Assembly (NCBI GenBank): GCA_023266245.1 | Contig: JAHFRO010000023.1 | Span: forward strand, 1-35,718 | From: Betaproteobacteria bacterium | GTDB taxonomy: Bacteria > Pseudomonadota > Gammaproteobacteria > Burkholderiales > SG8-41 | Length of the DNA stretch: 35,718 nt | Reading direction: 5' to 3' | In this document: piece after piece, positions 23,973-32,613 of the stretch | Layout of the letters: each line of letters opens with the position of its first letter | Position numbering within the stretch: the stretch's first letter is position 1 | Notes under the pieces: generated by a model | Told to the model about the DNA's origin: nothing | Databases searched by the model: none | Seen by the model: only the letters and a program-made list of their open reading frames with translations | Position numbers and translations under genes: made by a program

Positions 23973-25118
23973 TCAGGGGTTGGTGACGACGTCGTAGAGC
24001 GCCACCGGGCGCGAGGCCTGCATGATGAGGCCGTAGGCGGCGCGGTCGAAGGTGCGGAATACCATCACCAGCCCATAGCGCTCGTCCGGCAGCTTGGCGA
24101 TATCCGCTTCGCTGATTGGCTGCCCGCGAGTATAGACTGGCGCATCGCGCGGTGTGACCTGCTCGCTGTAGTACGGTCGCGGGGCGTCATTCCCGCTCAG
24201 CCCCTGGCGGCCGTAGAGAGGTGAGGTGCGCTGTTCGTAGCGCGCAGCGGTCTGGCTGCGGTAAATCGCCAGCACGTGCCCCACTTCGAGGCCGTCGCGG
24301 CTGCCCTTGGACAGGGCAACGATGCCGGCCGGGCCGGTCTCTCCCAGGTTGCCGTAGGCCGAAACGATGCGGCCGCGCACCGGCTTCTGCGGCGCGCGCG
24401 GCACGTAGGCGAAGATAGGCTGTTCCCTGGACGCGGGCAGCAGACGGTCGCCGACGTAGATTTCCTGCGTTGACCGGGTGATCTCGATGGTGCTCGGTTC
24501 GCCGTACTTGAGCACGCGCGCCTCGCCCAGGTAAACCGTTTCATAGCCCAGCGTTTCCTGGGTGTCGGGGTCGATCAGGGCGTCGGCGCGCCGGAAGATT
24601 TGCCACACCTCGCCCTTGTCCTTGGTCAGCCCTTCGACATAGGCAATGTTGCCGGCACCGATCGCCACGCGGTTTTCCTCGGTGGCGCGGATCACGGCCG
24701 CGCCGTCGAGTTCGGTCTGGCCGACCACCAGAGGCTTGGACAGGAACGGCTCGATCACCGATGGCTGGATGGTCGGAACCGCCTTCGCCGCGAGCGGCTC
24801 AACCCGCACTTTGGGCGAGAGCTTCACGGTATCGGTCTTCAGCAACCGCAGCCGTGCCTCCTGTGCCGAGCGGTCAAGCACGATGACGTCACCCGGGTAG
24901 ATGAGGTGGGGATTCTTGATCTGGTCCTGATTCATCTTCCACAGCTCAGGCCATTTCCAGGGGTCCTTCAGGAAGCGCCCGGAGATGGCCCACAGCGTGT
25001 CACCCCTGACCACGGTGTAGCGGTCCGGCGCGTCGTCCTTCAAAGCCTGGGCCTCGGCGGCAAACGCCGGCGCGAACGGAGTCAGCAGCAAAATCAGGGA
25101 TATAATTGCTTTACCCAT
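23973..25118 (-). CDS. Secreted LysM-domain protein
   Basis: Exported envelope protein with one LysM peptidoglycan-binding domain. It is 381 residues. A signal peptide (about 1-20, hydrophobic ISLILLLTPFAPAFA, cleavage likely before AEAQ) precedes a LysM at about 34-85 (YTVVRGDTLWAISGRFLKDP, then NPHLIYPGDVIVL). The remaining 290 residues resemble no enzyme I recognise and read as repeated beta-rich segments (YVGDRLLP, VRGRIVSAYG, LEVGHVLAIYR). LysM proteins of this type commonly lie divergent from def in betaproteobacteria. Its precise role is unknown to me. A GGGGG stretch precedes the ATG. Confidence 0.9.
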   Translation of the reverse strand: MGKAIISLILLLTPFAPAFAAEAQALKDDAPDRYTVVRGDTLWAISGRFLKDPWKWPELWKMNQDQIKNPHLIYPGDVIVLDRSAQEARLRLLKTDTVKLSPKVRVEPLAAKAVPTIQPSVIEPFLSKPLVVGQTELDGAAVIRATEENRVAIGAGNIAYVEGLTKDKGEVWQIFRRADALIDPDTQETLGYETVYLGEARVLKYGEPSTIEITRSTQEIYVGDRLLPASREQPIFAYVPRAPQKPVRGRIVSAYGNLGETGPAGIVALSKGSRDGLEVGHVLAIYRSQTAARYEQRTSPLYGRQGLSGNDAPRPYYSEQVTPRDAPVYTRGQPISEADIAKLPDERYGLVMVFRTFDRAAYGLIMQASRPVALYDVVTNP

Positions 25119-25226
25119 GGAACGCCCCCACTAAACAGACTAAGAGGCGCAGCCCCGACTACGGAACTGCGCCCGAGATATTGGTTTAAATTCTGCATCT
25201 AGCTGATTAAATTAGCAAGCTTTTTC
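25119..25226. promoter_or_regulatory. Divergent LysM/def intergenic region with hairpin
   Basis: On the minus strand TTGCTA (25213-25218) and CAGAAT (25190-25195), 17 bases apart and each four of six to consensus, are a candidate LysM promoter. A 7-bp hairpin, GGCGCAG at 25146-25152 with CTGCGCC at 25167-25173, lies in the resulting leader. A def promoter must also be here, but I find no convincing pair for it. Confidence 0.35.
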
Positions 25227-25757
25227 ATGGCAATTTTGCACATTTTGCGTTATCCCGATTCGCGCCTTCATAAAGTAGCCGCTAAAGTGGACCGGGTCGA
25301 CGACAGGATTCGTAAGCTAATCAATAACATGGCTGAGACCATGTACGCCGCCCCTGGGGTTGGGCTGGCCGCTACACAAGTCGATGTCCACAAACGCGTG
25401 ATCGTCATCGACATCTCGGAAACGCGCGACGAGTTAAGGGTGTTTCTCAACCCCGAGCTCATAGCCGCGAGCGGCGAAGCCGACTGCGAGGAAGGCTGCC
25501 TGTCGGTGCCGGGGATCTACGAAAAAGTGCGGCGCGCCGAACGCATCACGGCGCGCGCGCTCGATGCCGAGGGCAAGCCCTTTACGCTGGAAGCCGAGGG
25601 GCTGCTTGCGGTGTGCATCCAGCACGAGATGGATCATCTCGAGGGCAAGGTGTTTGTCGAGTACCTCTCGAGGTTGAAGCAGCAGCGCATTCTCGCCAAG
25701 CTCAAGAAGCAAGGGCGGCGCGCGCCGCAACCCGAGGCCGGCCGGCCTGTGCTCTAA
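25227..25757 (+). CDS. def: Peptide deformylase
   Basis: Metalloenzyme that removes the N-formyl group from new proteins. It is 176 residues. The three family motifs are intact: GVGLAATQ at 44-51, EGCLS at 89-93 with metal ligand Cys91, and HEMDH at 133-137 with ligands His133 and His137 and catalytic Glu134. A basic tail follows. It is 133 bases upstream of fmt, the enzyme that adds the formyl group; the pair is a classic neighbour set. The gap to fmt shows no recognisable terminator. Confidence 0.98.
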   Translation: MAILHILRYPDSRLHKVAAKVDRVDDRIRKLINNMAETMYAAPGVGLAATQVDVHKRVIVIDISETRDELRVFLNPELIAASGEADCEEGCLSVPGIYEKVRRAERITARALDAEGKPFTLEAEGLLAVCIQHEMDHLEGKVFVEYLSRLKQQRILAKLKKQGRRAPQPEAGRPVL

Positions 25758-25890
25758 TCACTGCCGGCCGCTTACGCGCGGCGGTTGCCTGTGCGGGCTA
25801 CCCACCCGCAGCGCGGTGCTACCGGCACTCGTCGACGCACCCCCTAAACCGTTTGTCGCCTGATATCGAGCGCCGCGGCGCCCTCCTCAG

Positions 25891-26817
25891 ATGAAAATCG
25901 TGTTCGCCGGCACTCCCGAGTTCGCCGCGGCATCGCTGCAGGCCCTGCGCGCCGCCGGGCACGACGTCACCCTGGTGCTGACGCAGCCCGACCGCCCTGC
26001 TGGCCGCGGGCTGAAGCCGCAGGCCTCCGCCGTGAAGCAGCTGGCGCAACAGCACGGGCTGCGGGTGTTGCAGCCGCCGACCCTCAAAAACGCGTCTATC
26101 CTCGCCGCAGTGACGGCGGCCGCGCCCGAGGCGATCGTAGTTGCCGCGTACGGACTGATGCTGCCAGCGGGGTTGCTCAAGCTGTCGCCGCGCGGCTGCC
26201 TCAACGTGCACGCCTCATTGCTGCCGCGCTGGCGCGGAGCGGCGCCGATACAGCGCGCGCTGCTCGCAGGCGATGCCGTGACCGGCATCACCATCATGCA
26301 GATGGACGAAGGCCTCGATACCGGGCCGATCCTGCTGCAGGAAGCGATCCCGATCGCGGCCGAGGACACCGCGGGCACGCTGCACGACCGGCTCGCCGTG
26401 CTCGGAGCGCAGCTGCTCGTCCGCGCGCTCGCCGCCCCGCCCGCGCCGCGCCCGCAGGACGAGCGCGGCGCCACTTACGCCGCGCGCATCGGCAAGCGCG
26501 AAGCCGAGATCGACTGGTGCCGGCCGGCGGCAGAGATCGAGCGCCAGGTGCGCGCATTCGATCCCGTCCCCGGCGCGCAAACACGGCTTGACGGCGTGGA
26601 GTTCAAGGTCTGGCGCGCGCGCATCGAGCGCGGCGTCACCGCCGCGCCGGGCACGGTGTGTGCGGCCGAGCCGGCGGGCATCGTGGTGGCATGCGGCGCG
26701 GATGCATTGCGCATCACCGAGCTGCAGCGCGCAGGGGGCAGGCGGCTCGCGGCGCAGGCCTTCCTCTCCGGCTTCAAGCTCGCACGCGGCACGCGCCTTG
26801 GGACAGGCGATGGTTGA
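25891..26817 (+). CDS. fmt: Methionyl-tRNA formyltransferase
   Basis: Transfers a formyl group from 10-formyl-tetrahydrofolate to initiator Met-tRNA. It is 308 residues. The N-terminal catalytic domain has MKIVFAGTPEFA, the triad residues Asn105 and His107 in NVHASLLPRWRGAAPIQ, and Asp143 in GLDTGPIL. The C-terminal tRNA-binding domain starts near 205. No purine-rich ribosome-binding site is visible before the ATG. Its last 8 bases overlap the rsmB start. Confidence 0.98.
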   Translation: MKIVFAGTPEFAAASLQALRAAGHDVTLVLTQPDRPAGRGLKPQASAVKQLAQQHGLRVLQPPTLKNASILAAVTAAAPEAIVVAAYGLMLPAGLLKLSPRGCLNVHASLLPRWRGAAPIQRALLAGDAVTGITIMQMDEGLDTGPILLQEAIPIAAEDTAGTLHDRLAVLGAQLLVRALAAPPAPRPQDERGATYAARIGKREAEIDWCRPAAEIERQVRAFDPVPGAQTRLDGVEFKVWRARIERGVTAAPGTVCAAEPAGIVVACGADALRITELQRAGGRRLAAQAFLSGFKLARGTRLGTGDG

Positions 26818-28093
26818 GATCCAGCGACTCGCGAGCGCGGTGGTCGGGCGCGTGCTCGCCGGACGCAGCCTCGATGCCGAACTCGGGGCGGTGTGGCGCC
26901 GCCATGTGCAGCTCGCCGGGCGCGAACGCGCTGCGATCCAGGACCTCGCTTACGGCACGCTGCGCTTCCTGGGGCGGTTCGAAGCGCTGCTCGAGGCGCT
27001 GCTCGACAAGCCGCTGCAGGATGCGCGGCTGCGCGCGCTGCTGCTCGTTGCTTTGTACCAGCTCGAGCACACACGCGCCGCGCCGCATGCGATCGTGGAT
27101 AACGCGGTGCGTACCTGCGAAACCCTCGGTCTGGCGGCGGCGAAAGGGCTCGCTAACGCGGTGCTGCGCAACTTCCTGCGCAACCGCGCCGCGCTCGCCG
27201 CCCGCGCGCAGCGCTCGGAGACCGCGCGCTATTCCCATCCGCAGTGGTGGATCGACAAGCTGCGCGCGCAGTATCCATCGCATTACGCGGTGGTTCTGGA
27301 AGCCGACAATCTGCATCCCCCGCTCGCACTGCGGGTCAACCGTCGCCGCGTCACCACCGCGGGCTATCTCGCGCTGCTGGCGCAGCACGGCATCGCGGGC
27401 GAGGCGTACGGGGAAACCGCCGTAGTGCTCGGCTCGCCGCTGCCGGCCGAACGCATACCGGGACTGGCCGACGGCCTGGTGTCGGTGCAGGACGCCGCGG
27501 CGCAGCTCGCGGCGCCGTTGCTCGATCTGAGCGACGGCATGCGCGTGCTGGATGCGTGCGCAGCGCCGGGCGGCAAGACCGCCCATGTGCTGGAGCTGGC
27601 CGATGTGGACCTTACCGCGCTCGACAGCGACGCGGAGCGGCTGGAGCGGGTGCGCGCCAACCTCATGCGCCTGGGACTTTCGGCGCGCGTTGTTTACGGC
27701 GATGCATGCGCCCCGGCAGACTGGTGGGATAGCAAACCCTTCGAGCGCATACTTGCCGACGCGCCGTGCAGCGCCTCGGGCGTGGCGCGGCGGCATCCCG
27801 ACATCAAGTGGCTGCGGCGCGCAGCCGACGTCGCGCAGTTCGCTCAGCTGCAGAGCCGCATGCTGGATGCATTGTGGCAGTTGCTCGCCAGAGGTGGTAA
27901 ATTGCTGTACGCAACCTGCTCGGTATTTCACGAGGAAAATCACCAGCAGGCCGCGCAGTTTGTGGAGCGCCACCGGGACGCGACGCGCCTCACCCTCCCC
28001 GCGGTCGATAACGATCCACAACTCCCCGCGGGTCAACTGCTTCCGGATCAACGGCATGACGGCTTCTTCTATGCGCTGCTGCAGAAGGCATAG
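26810..28093 (+). CDS. rsmB: 16S rRNA (cytosine967-C5)-methyltransferase RsmB
   Basis: Methylates C967 of 16S rRNA. It is 427 residues from the ATG at 26810. An earlier in-frame start at 26588 would lie inside fmt and adds sequence unlike the family. The N-terminal NusB-like RNA-binding domain covers about 1-140. The SAM-binding DACAAPGGKT is at 248-257, the PC motif is ADAPCSASG with Cys320, and the nucleophile is Cys370 in YATCSVFHEEN. It overlaps fmt by 8 bases and the DUF4390 gene by up to 38. Confidence 0.97.
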   Translation: MVEIQRLASAVVGRVLAGRSLDAELGAVWRRHVQLAGRERAAIQDLAYGTLRFLGRFEALLEALLDKPLQDARLRALLLVALYQLEHTRAAPHAIVDNAVRTCETLGLAAAKGLANAVLRNFLRNRAALAARAQRSETARYSHPQWWIDKLRAQYPSHYAVVLEADNLHPPLALRVNRRRVTTAGYLALLAQHGIAGEAYGETAVVLGSPLPAERIPGLADGLVSVQDAAAQLAAPLLDLSDGMRVLDACAAPGGKTAHVLELADVDLTALDSDAERLERVRANLMRLGLSARVVYGDACAPADWWDSKPFERILADAPCSASGVARRHPDIKWLRRAADVAQFAQLQSRMLDALWQLLARGGKLLYATCSVFHEENHQQAAQFVERHRDATRLTLPAVDNDPQLPAGQLLPDQRHDGFFYALLQKA

Positions 28094-28637
28094 CTGGCTT
28101 TCTGCGCTGGCGGCGCTGTGGCTGCTTGTCGCCGCGCCGCTCCCGGCTCATGCCGACGGCATCGAGGTGAGGAAGGCCGCGCTGACCGCAGCCGAAGACG
28201 GCTATTTCCTCGAGGCCGGGTTCGACATCACTCTTACCCATACCCTGGAAGACGCGCTCAGCAAAGGCGTACCGCTGTATTTTCTGCTCGAGTTCGAGCT
28301 GGTGCGCCCGCGCTGGTACTGGTTCAACGAGAAAGTCGCCAATACCCAGCAGCAGTATCGCCTGTCCTACAACGCGCTCACCCGCCATTACCGCGTCGGC
28401 GTCGGCACGCTCTACCAGAATTTCGACACACTCGCCGAGGCGCTGGAGTTCCTGAGCCGGGTGCGGTTGAGCGAGATCGCCGAGCCGGGCGCGCTGAAGA
28501 AGGACGCCAGTTACTCGGCGGCGGTGCGCCTGCGCCTCGACGTTTCGCAGTTGCCGCGGCCGTTCCAGATCAGCGCCGTCGGCTCGCGGGAGTGGAGCAT
28601 CAGTTCCGACTGGTACCGCTGGACGGTGTCGCCATGA
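28056..28637 (+). CDS. DUF4390-family secreted protein
   Basis: Small exported protein of unknown function, typically encoded between rsmB and an NtrY-type kinase in betaproteobacteria. It is 193 residues from the ATG at 28056, which has GGA eight bases upstream, or 188 from the ATG at 28071. A signal peptide is clear: basic CCRRH, hydrophobic LSALAALWLLVAAPL, and AHA before DGIEV. The mature part has the family look (YFLEAGFDITLT, VPLYFLLEFELVRPRWYWF, RHYRVGVGTLYQNF, LPRPFQISAV). Its stop codon overlaps the kinase start as ATGA, so the two are probably translated together. A periplasmic partner of the sensor kinase is a reasonable guess but not shown. Confidence 0.88.
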   Translation: MTASSMRCCRRHSWLSALAALWLLVAAPLPAHADGIEVRKAALTAAEDGYFLEAGFDITLTHTLEDALSKGVPLYFLLEFELVRPRWYWFNEKVANTQQQYRLSYNALTRHYRVGVGTLYQNFDTLAEALEFLSRVRLSEIAEPGALKKDASYSAAVRLRLDVSQLPRPFQISAVGSREWSISSDWYRWTVSP

Positions 28638-30844
28638 GCCCGGACCTGCCGCAGGTCAGGCCGGCGCTGTCGCGCGCCGTGGTGCGCTACGTGCTCATCC
28701 TGTGCGTGGGGCTGGGCGCGATCGCCCTGTTCCTGCTCGCCACCGCGAGCGCCAACCCGGCGTCGTTAGCGGAGCGGTATCCGCTGCTGCTGGTACTGAA
28801 CGGCGCGGTGGCATTCATGCTCACTGCGCTCGTCGTCTATCAGCTCGTCACGCTCCGGCGCAAGCTCAAGGGCGGCGTGTTCGGCTCCAAGCTCACGCTG
28901 CGGCTGGTGTTGCTGTTCGCGTTGATGGCGGTGCTGCCGGGCGCGCTGATCTACGGCATGTCGGTGCAGTTCCTGGCGCGCTCGATCGAGTCCTGGTTCG
29001 AGGTGCGCGTGGACAAGGCGCTCGAGGGGGGGCTCAGCCTCGGCCGCGGCATGCTCGACAACATGCTCAAGGACCTGACGGAGAAAGCGGATGCCATGGC
29101 GCTTACGCTCTCGACGCGGCCGCCAGCGGAGCATCAGGCGGCGCTCAACGCGTTGCGTGAGCAGGCCGGGGTGCAGGAGGCAACGCTGTTCAGCGAGCGC
29201 GGGCGGATGCTCGCCTTCTCCGGCAACGAGCGCGTGGGACTGATGCCGGAGTTGCCGGGCGGCCCGGCGTTGCGGCAGCTACGGACGCAACGAAGCTACA
29301 GCGCGATCGAGGCGATCCCCGACAAGGGCCTCTACCTGCGCGTGCTGGTGCCGGTATCCGTGGTGAGCCTCGCCGACGAGCCGCGCGTGCTGCAGCTGCT
29401 GCAGCCGGTGCCGAAGCAGCTCGCGCAGGACGCCGAAGCGGTGCAGTCCGGCTACCGGGAATACCAGGAGCTCACCCTGTCGCGGCGCGGGCTGAAGCGA
29501 CTTTACGGCGTCACGCTGACGCTCACCCTGCTGCTCGCGCTGCTGTCCGCGCTCGCGCTCGCGTTCGTGCTTTCCGATCGCCTGTCGGCGCCGCTCGGCG
29601 TGCTGGTGGAAGGCACGCGCGCGGTGGCGAGCGGCGACTTCAGCCGGCGCGCGGCGGTCGCCTCCAGCGACGAGCTCGGCGTGCTCACCGAATCGTTCAA
29701 CAGCATGACGTTGCAGCTTGCCGAAGCGCGCGCCCAGGCCGAGCGCCACCAGGCGGCGCAGGCGCAGGCCAGGGCCTACCTCGAGAGCATACTGGCCAAC
29801 CTGTCCGCCGGCGTGCTCGCGTTCGACGAGGAGCTCAACCTGCGCGCGGCGAACCCCAGCGCCGGCGGCATACTCGGCGTGGATTTCGCTCCGCTCATCG
29901 GAGCCGCGCCGGCGCGCTGGGCGGAGCGCGAGCCCGGAATGAGCGAGCTCGCGCGGGAAATCGTCGCCGCGTTTGAGCGCGCCGACAGGAGTGAATGGGA
30001 GCAGCAGGTCGAACGCCCGCTGCGCGGGGGCACCCAGCTGCTGCTGCTGCGCGGCACACGCCTGCCGCAAGGCGCGGAGGGCGGTTGTGTCGTCGTATTC
30101 GACGACATTACGCACCTTGCCGAAGCGCAGCGTGCGGCGGCGTGGGCCGAGGTGGCGCGGCGGCTCGCGCACGAGATCCGCAACCCGCTTACGCCGATCC
30201 AGCTCTCCGCCGAACGGCTGCAGCTCAAGCTCACCGGCAAGCTCGCCGACGCGGAAGCCGAGATGCTGGCGCGCGCGACGCAGACCATCGTCAACCAGGT
30301 CGCCGCGCTCAAGGGCATGGTGGACGCTTTCAGCCAGTACGGACGCACGCCCGAGCCCTCCATGCGCGAGCTCGATCTCAACACGCTGACGCGTGAAGTG
30401 CTGACGCTCTATGAATCTTCGCTCGGACCGAGCGTGCGGTTCGAACTCTCGTCCGAATTGCCCCCAGTGGTGGGCGACGCGGCGCAGCTGCGGCAGGTGA
30501 TCCATAATCTGCTGCAAAACGCGCAGGACGCGCTGGCCGACACCCTGGAACCGCGCATCACCATCGCGAGCAGCGTGGCGGACGGCATGGTGCAGCTCAC
30601 GGTGACGGACAATGGCTGCGGTTTCCCCGAGCACCTGATGCAGCGCGCGTTCGAGCCGTATGTCACCACCAAGCCGGGAGGCACCGGGCTCGGGCTGGTG
30701 ATCGTCAAAAAGATCGTCGAGGAACACGGCGGCACGGCGGCGATCGCCAACGTCGCGCCGCGCGGCGCGCGCGTCACGCTGCGGCTGCCGGCGGCAGTGG
30801 CGCAGGGTGTGTCGCGCCAGTCGGCAGCGCAGGCCAAGGTGTAA
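28634..30844 (+). CDS. NtrY-like membrane sensor histidine kinase
   Basis: Membrane-bound histidine kinase of the NtrY type. It is 736 residues from the ATG at 28634. Hydrophobic segments lie at about 17-38, 50-73, 90-110 and 291-313, giving an extracytoplasmic loop of about 180 residues. HAMP is at about 314-366, PAS at about 380-495, and HisKA has the phospho-acceptor His513 in LAHEIRNPLTPIQ. The HATPase domain has N-box HNLLQNAQDAL (Asn629), G1 DNGCGF and G2 GGTGLGL. All catalytic residues are present. The ligand is unknown. Its stop codon is 4 bases before a 412-bp repeat element that separates it from its presumed regulator. Confidence 0.94.
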   Translation: MSPDLPQVRPALSRAVVRYVLILCVGLGAIALFLLATASANPASLAERYPLLLVLNGAVAFMLTALVVYQLVTLRRKLKGGVFGSKLTLRLVLLFALMAVLPGALIYGMSVQFLARSIESWFEVRVDKALEGGLSLGRGMLDNMLKDLTEKADAMALTLSTRPPAEHQAALNALREQAGVQEATLFSERGRMLAFSGNERVGLMPELPGGPALRQLRTQRSYSAIEAIPDKGLYLRVLVPVSVVSLADEPRVLQLLQPVPKQLAQDAEAVQSGYREYQELTLSRRGLKRLYGVTLTLTLLLALLSALALAFVLSDRLSAPLGVLVEGTRAVASGDFSRRAAVASSDELGVLTESFNSMTLQLAEARAQAERHQAAQAQARAYLESILANLSAGVLAFDEELNLRAANPSAGGILGVDFAPLIGAAPARWAEREPGMSELAREIVAAFERADRSEWEQQVERPLRGGTQLLLLRGTRLPQGAEGGCVVVFDDITHLAEAQRAAAWAEVARRLAHEIRNPLTPIQLSAERLQLKLTGKLADAEAEMLARATQTIVNQVAALKGMVDAFSQYGRTPEPSMRELDLNTLTREVLTLYESSLGPSVRFELSSELPPVVGDAAQLRQVIHNLLQNAQDALADTLEPRITIASSVADGMVQLTVTDNGCGFPEHLMQRAFEPYVTTKPGGTGLGLVIVKKIVEEHGGTAAIANVAPRGARVTLRLPAAVAQGVSRQSAAQAKV

Positions 30845-30848
30845 ACTA

Positions 30849-31260
30849 GGAGCCCCCAACACAATGAAACACACGCTGCGCTGTCACGGTTTTGGCTGGA
30901 GAAGAGATCGAGCACCCTCCCAAGCCCGGACTTGGCAAGACACGAGCGCCAAGGCTACGTGCCAAAACCGCGCCAGCCCTCAGGGGGTTGCGGCCAAAAT
31001 CGCCGACGCGCCGGAACGTGGAGCAGGGGCCCGCTTGCGGGATGCGACCGTGAAGGCGCGTGTGAGGAACGCGCATCCGGCGCTCTCCTGTCCCGCTCCG
31101 GGGTCGCATCCAAGCATGGAACGCTTGGAACCTGCTCCGCCCTGCGCGGGACGCTTTGTCGCTCGGCTTGCCAATATAGCGAATATTGACTGCACCTCTC
31201 TTCGCGCCATCGGCGATTTTTGCTCGCAACGCACATGCATTTCATTGTGTTAGGGGCTCC
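30849..31260. repeat. 412-bp nested inverted-repeat element between kinase and regulator genes
   Basis: This fills nearly all of the 431-base gap between the kinase stop and the regulator start. Its ends are 21-base inverted repeats (30849-30869 and 31240-31260) identical at 20 of 21 positions, each running inward from GGAGCCCC to CAATGAAA. Inside are further exact inverted repeats: AAAATCGCCGA (30996-31006 with 31210-31220), GGAGCAGG (31020-31027 with 31131-31138), GGATGCGACC (31040-31049 with 31102-31111) and CGGTTTTGGC (30887-30896 with 30961-30970). Short hairpins CCAAGC/GCTTGG and CAATAT/ATATTG-type are also present. No frame in it resembles a protein and I see no target-site duplication. 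A MITE-like insertion or a structured RNA are the two readings. Confidence 0.75.
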
Positions 31261-31275
31261 AACGGGCTTCACCTT

Positions 31276-32532
31276 ATGCAGCAGATCCTGGTCGTAGACG
31301 ACGAAATCGGCATCCGCGAACTGCTGTCCGAGATCCTGAGGGACGAAGGCTATCACGTGCGGCTCGCGGAAAACGCGGGCGAAGCGCGCGCGTTCCGCAG
31401 CCAGACGCGCCCCGATCTGGTGCTGCTCGACATCTGGATGCCCGACACCGACGGCATCACGCTGCTCAAGGAATGGGCAAGCGCGGGGCTGCTCACCATG
31501 CCGGTGGTGATGATGTCGGGGCACGGCACGATCGACACCGCGGTCGAGGCCACCCGCATCGGCGCTTACGATTTCCTCGAGAAACCCATAGCGCTGCAGA
31601 AGCTGCTCGCCACCGTGGGCCGCGCGCTCAAGCACGGCGGCGAGCAGGCGCAACCGGCGCTCTCGCTCGCAAGTCTGGGGCGCGCGCCGCTCATCGTCGA
31701 GCTCAAGCAGCGCCTGGAACGTGTCGCCGGCCTGCGCACGACGCTGCTGCTCGCCGGCGAACCGGGCTGCGGCATCGGGCTCGCGGCGCGGTTCATGCAT
31801 CAGCGCAATACGCCGTGGGTTGCGCCCGACAGCAACGGGACGCTCGCCGAGACGCCGCTCGAACTGCTCAACCAGGCGCGCGAGGGTACGCTGTTCCTGC
31901 ACGAGGTGGCGGATCTTTCCAAGGTGGAGCAGAAGGGCCTGTTGCTGCTCGCCTCCAAGCTCGAGCGCTACAACGTGCGGCTCATCTGCGGTGCCTCGCG
32001 CGACCTCGCGGAGCTGGTGGCGCACGGCGCATTCGACAGCCGCCTCTACGGAGCGCTGGCGGCGACCACCATCCGGCTGCCGAGCCTGCGCGAGCACCGC
32101 GAGGACGTGCCGGATCTCGCCAACCTGATGCTGACACGGATGGTGGAGGCCAAGGAGGCCGCGCCGCGCCAATTCACTACCGCCGCGCTCAATGCGCTGC
32201 GGAACTACGACTGGCCGGGAAATCTCGCCCAGCTCGAGACCGCGGTGCGCACGCTCGCGCTCACCGCGCTCTCCGACCAGATTTCGCTCGAAGAGGTCAA
32301 CCGCGCCCTGCCGCAGCCCGCTTCGATGCCGCTCGTTGCGCACGACCTGCCCTTCGACCTGCCGCTGCGAGACGCGCGCGATGCCTTCGAGCGCGTCTAT
32401 TTCGAGTATCACATCGCGCGCGAGGGCGGCAACATCAGCCGGGTGGCGGAGAGCGTCGGGCTGGAGCGCACCCATCTCTATCGCAAGCTCAAGCAGCTCG
32501 GCATCAGGCTCGCCCGCAAGAACGACGAGTAG
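31276..32532 (+). CDS. NtrX-like response regulator with degenerate AAA+ domain
   Basis: Receiver-AAA-Fis protein of the NtrC/NtrX group, partner of the kinase upstream. It is 418 residues from the ATG at 31276; an upstream in-frame start at 31186 would run into the repeat element. The receiver is intact (VVDDE, phospho-acceptor Asp52 in LLDIWMPDTDG, Lys103 in LEKP). In the ATPase domain the P-loop reads GEPGCGIG at 161-168, lacking the lysine, the Walker B region is TLFLHEVAD with His for Asp, and no GAFTGA loop is found. The YDWPGNLAQLE segment and the Fis-type helix-turn-helix (NISRVAESVGLERTHLYRKL, 386-405) are intact. It probably binds DNA but should not activate sigma54 by ATP hydrolysis. 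Confidence 0.93.
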   Translation: MQQILVVDDEIGIRELLSEILRDEGYHVRLAENAGEARAFRSQTRPDLVLLDIWMPDTDGITLLKEWASAGLLTMPVVMMSGHGTIDTAVEATRIGAYDFLEKPIALQKLLATVGRALKHGGEQAQPALSLASLGRAPLIVELKQRLERVAGLRTTLLLAGEPGCGIGLAARFMHQRNTPWVAPDSNGTLAETPLELLNQAREGTLFLHEVADLSKVEQKGLLLLASKLERYNVRLICGASRDLAELVAHGAFDSRLYGALAATTIRLPSLREHREDVPDLANLMLTRMVEAKEAAPRQFTTAALNALRNYDWPGNLAQLETAVRTLALTALSDQISLEEVNRALPQPASMPLVAHDLPFDLPLRDARDAFERVYFEYHIAREGGNISRVAESVGLERTHLYRKLKQLGIRLARKNDE

Positions 32533-32559
32533 GCATGCGTTCGCGGCACAGCGGCCACC

Positions 32560-32580
32560 GCGCCAGTTTATAATTGGCGC
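32560..32580 (+). promoter_or_regulatory. Candidate tkt promoter (-10) inside an inverted repeat
   Basis: A perfect TATAAT (32569-32574) lies in the centre of the inverted repeat GCGCCA (32560-32565) / TGGCGC (32575-32580), 40 bases upstream of the tkt ATG. I see no good -35 at 16-18 bases. The repeat could be an operator or a short hairpin, and this reading is tentative. Confidence 0.4.
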
Positions 32581-32613
32581 ACTTTCCGTTCCGCCCCTCG
32601 CAAGGAAGACTTG

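Noticed and set aside
27097..27106. CGTGGATAAC inside rsmB resembling a DnaA box
   Set aside because: One mismatch, isolated, and inside a coding region far from other boxes.
30807..31253. Open frames within the 412-bp element on both strands
   Set aside because: They begin at the ATGAAA in the terminal repeats but have no protein-like composition. The inverted-repeat structure explains the sequence better.
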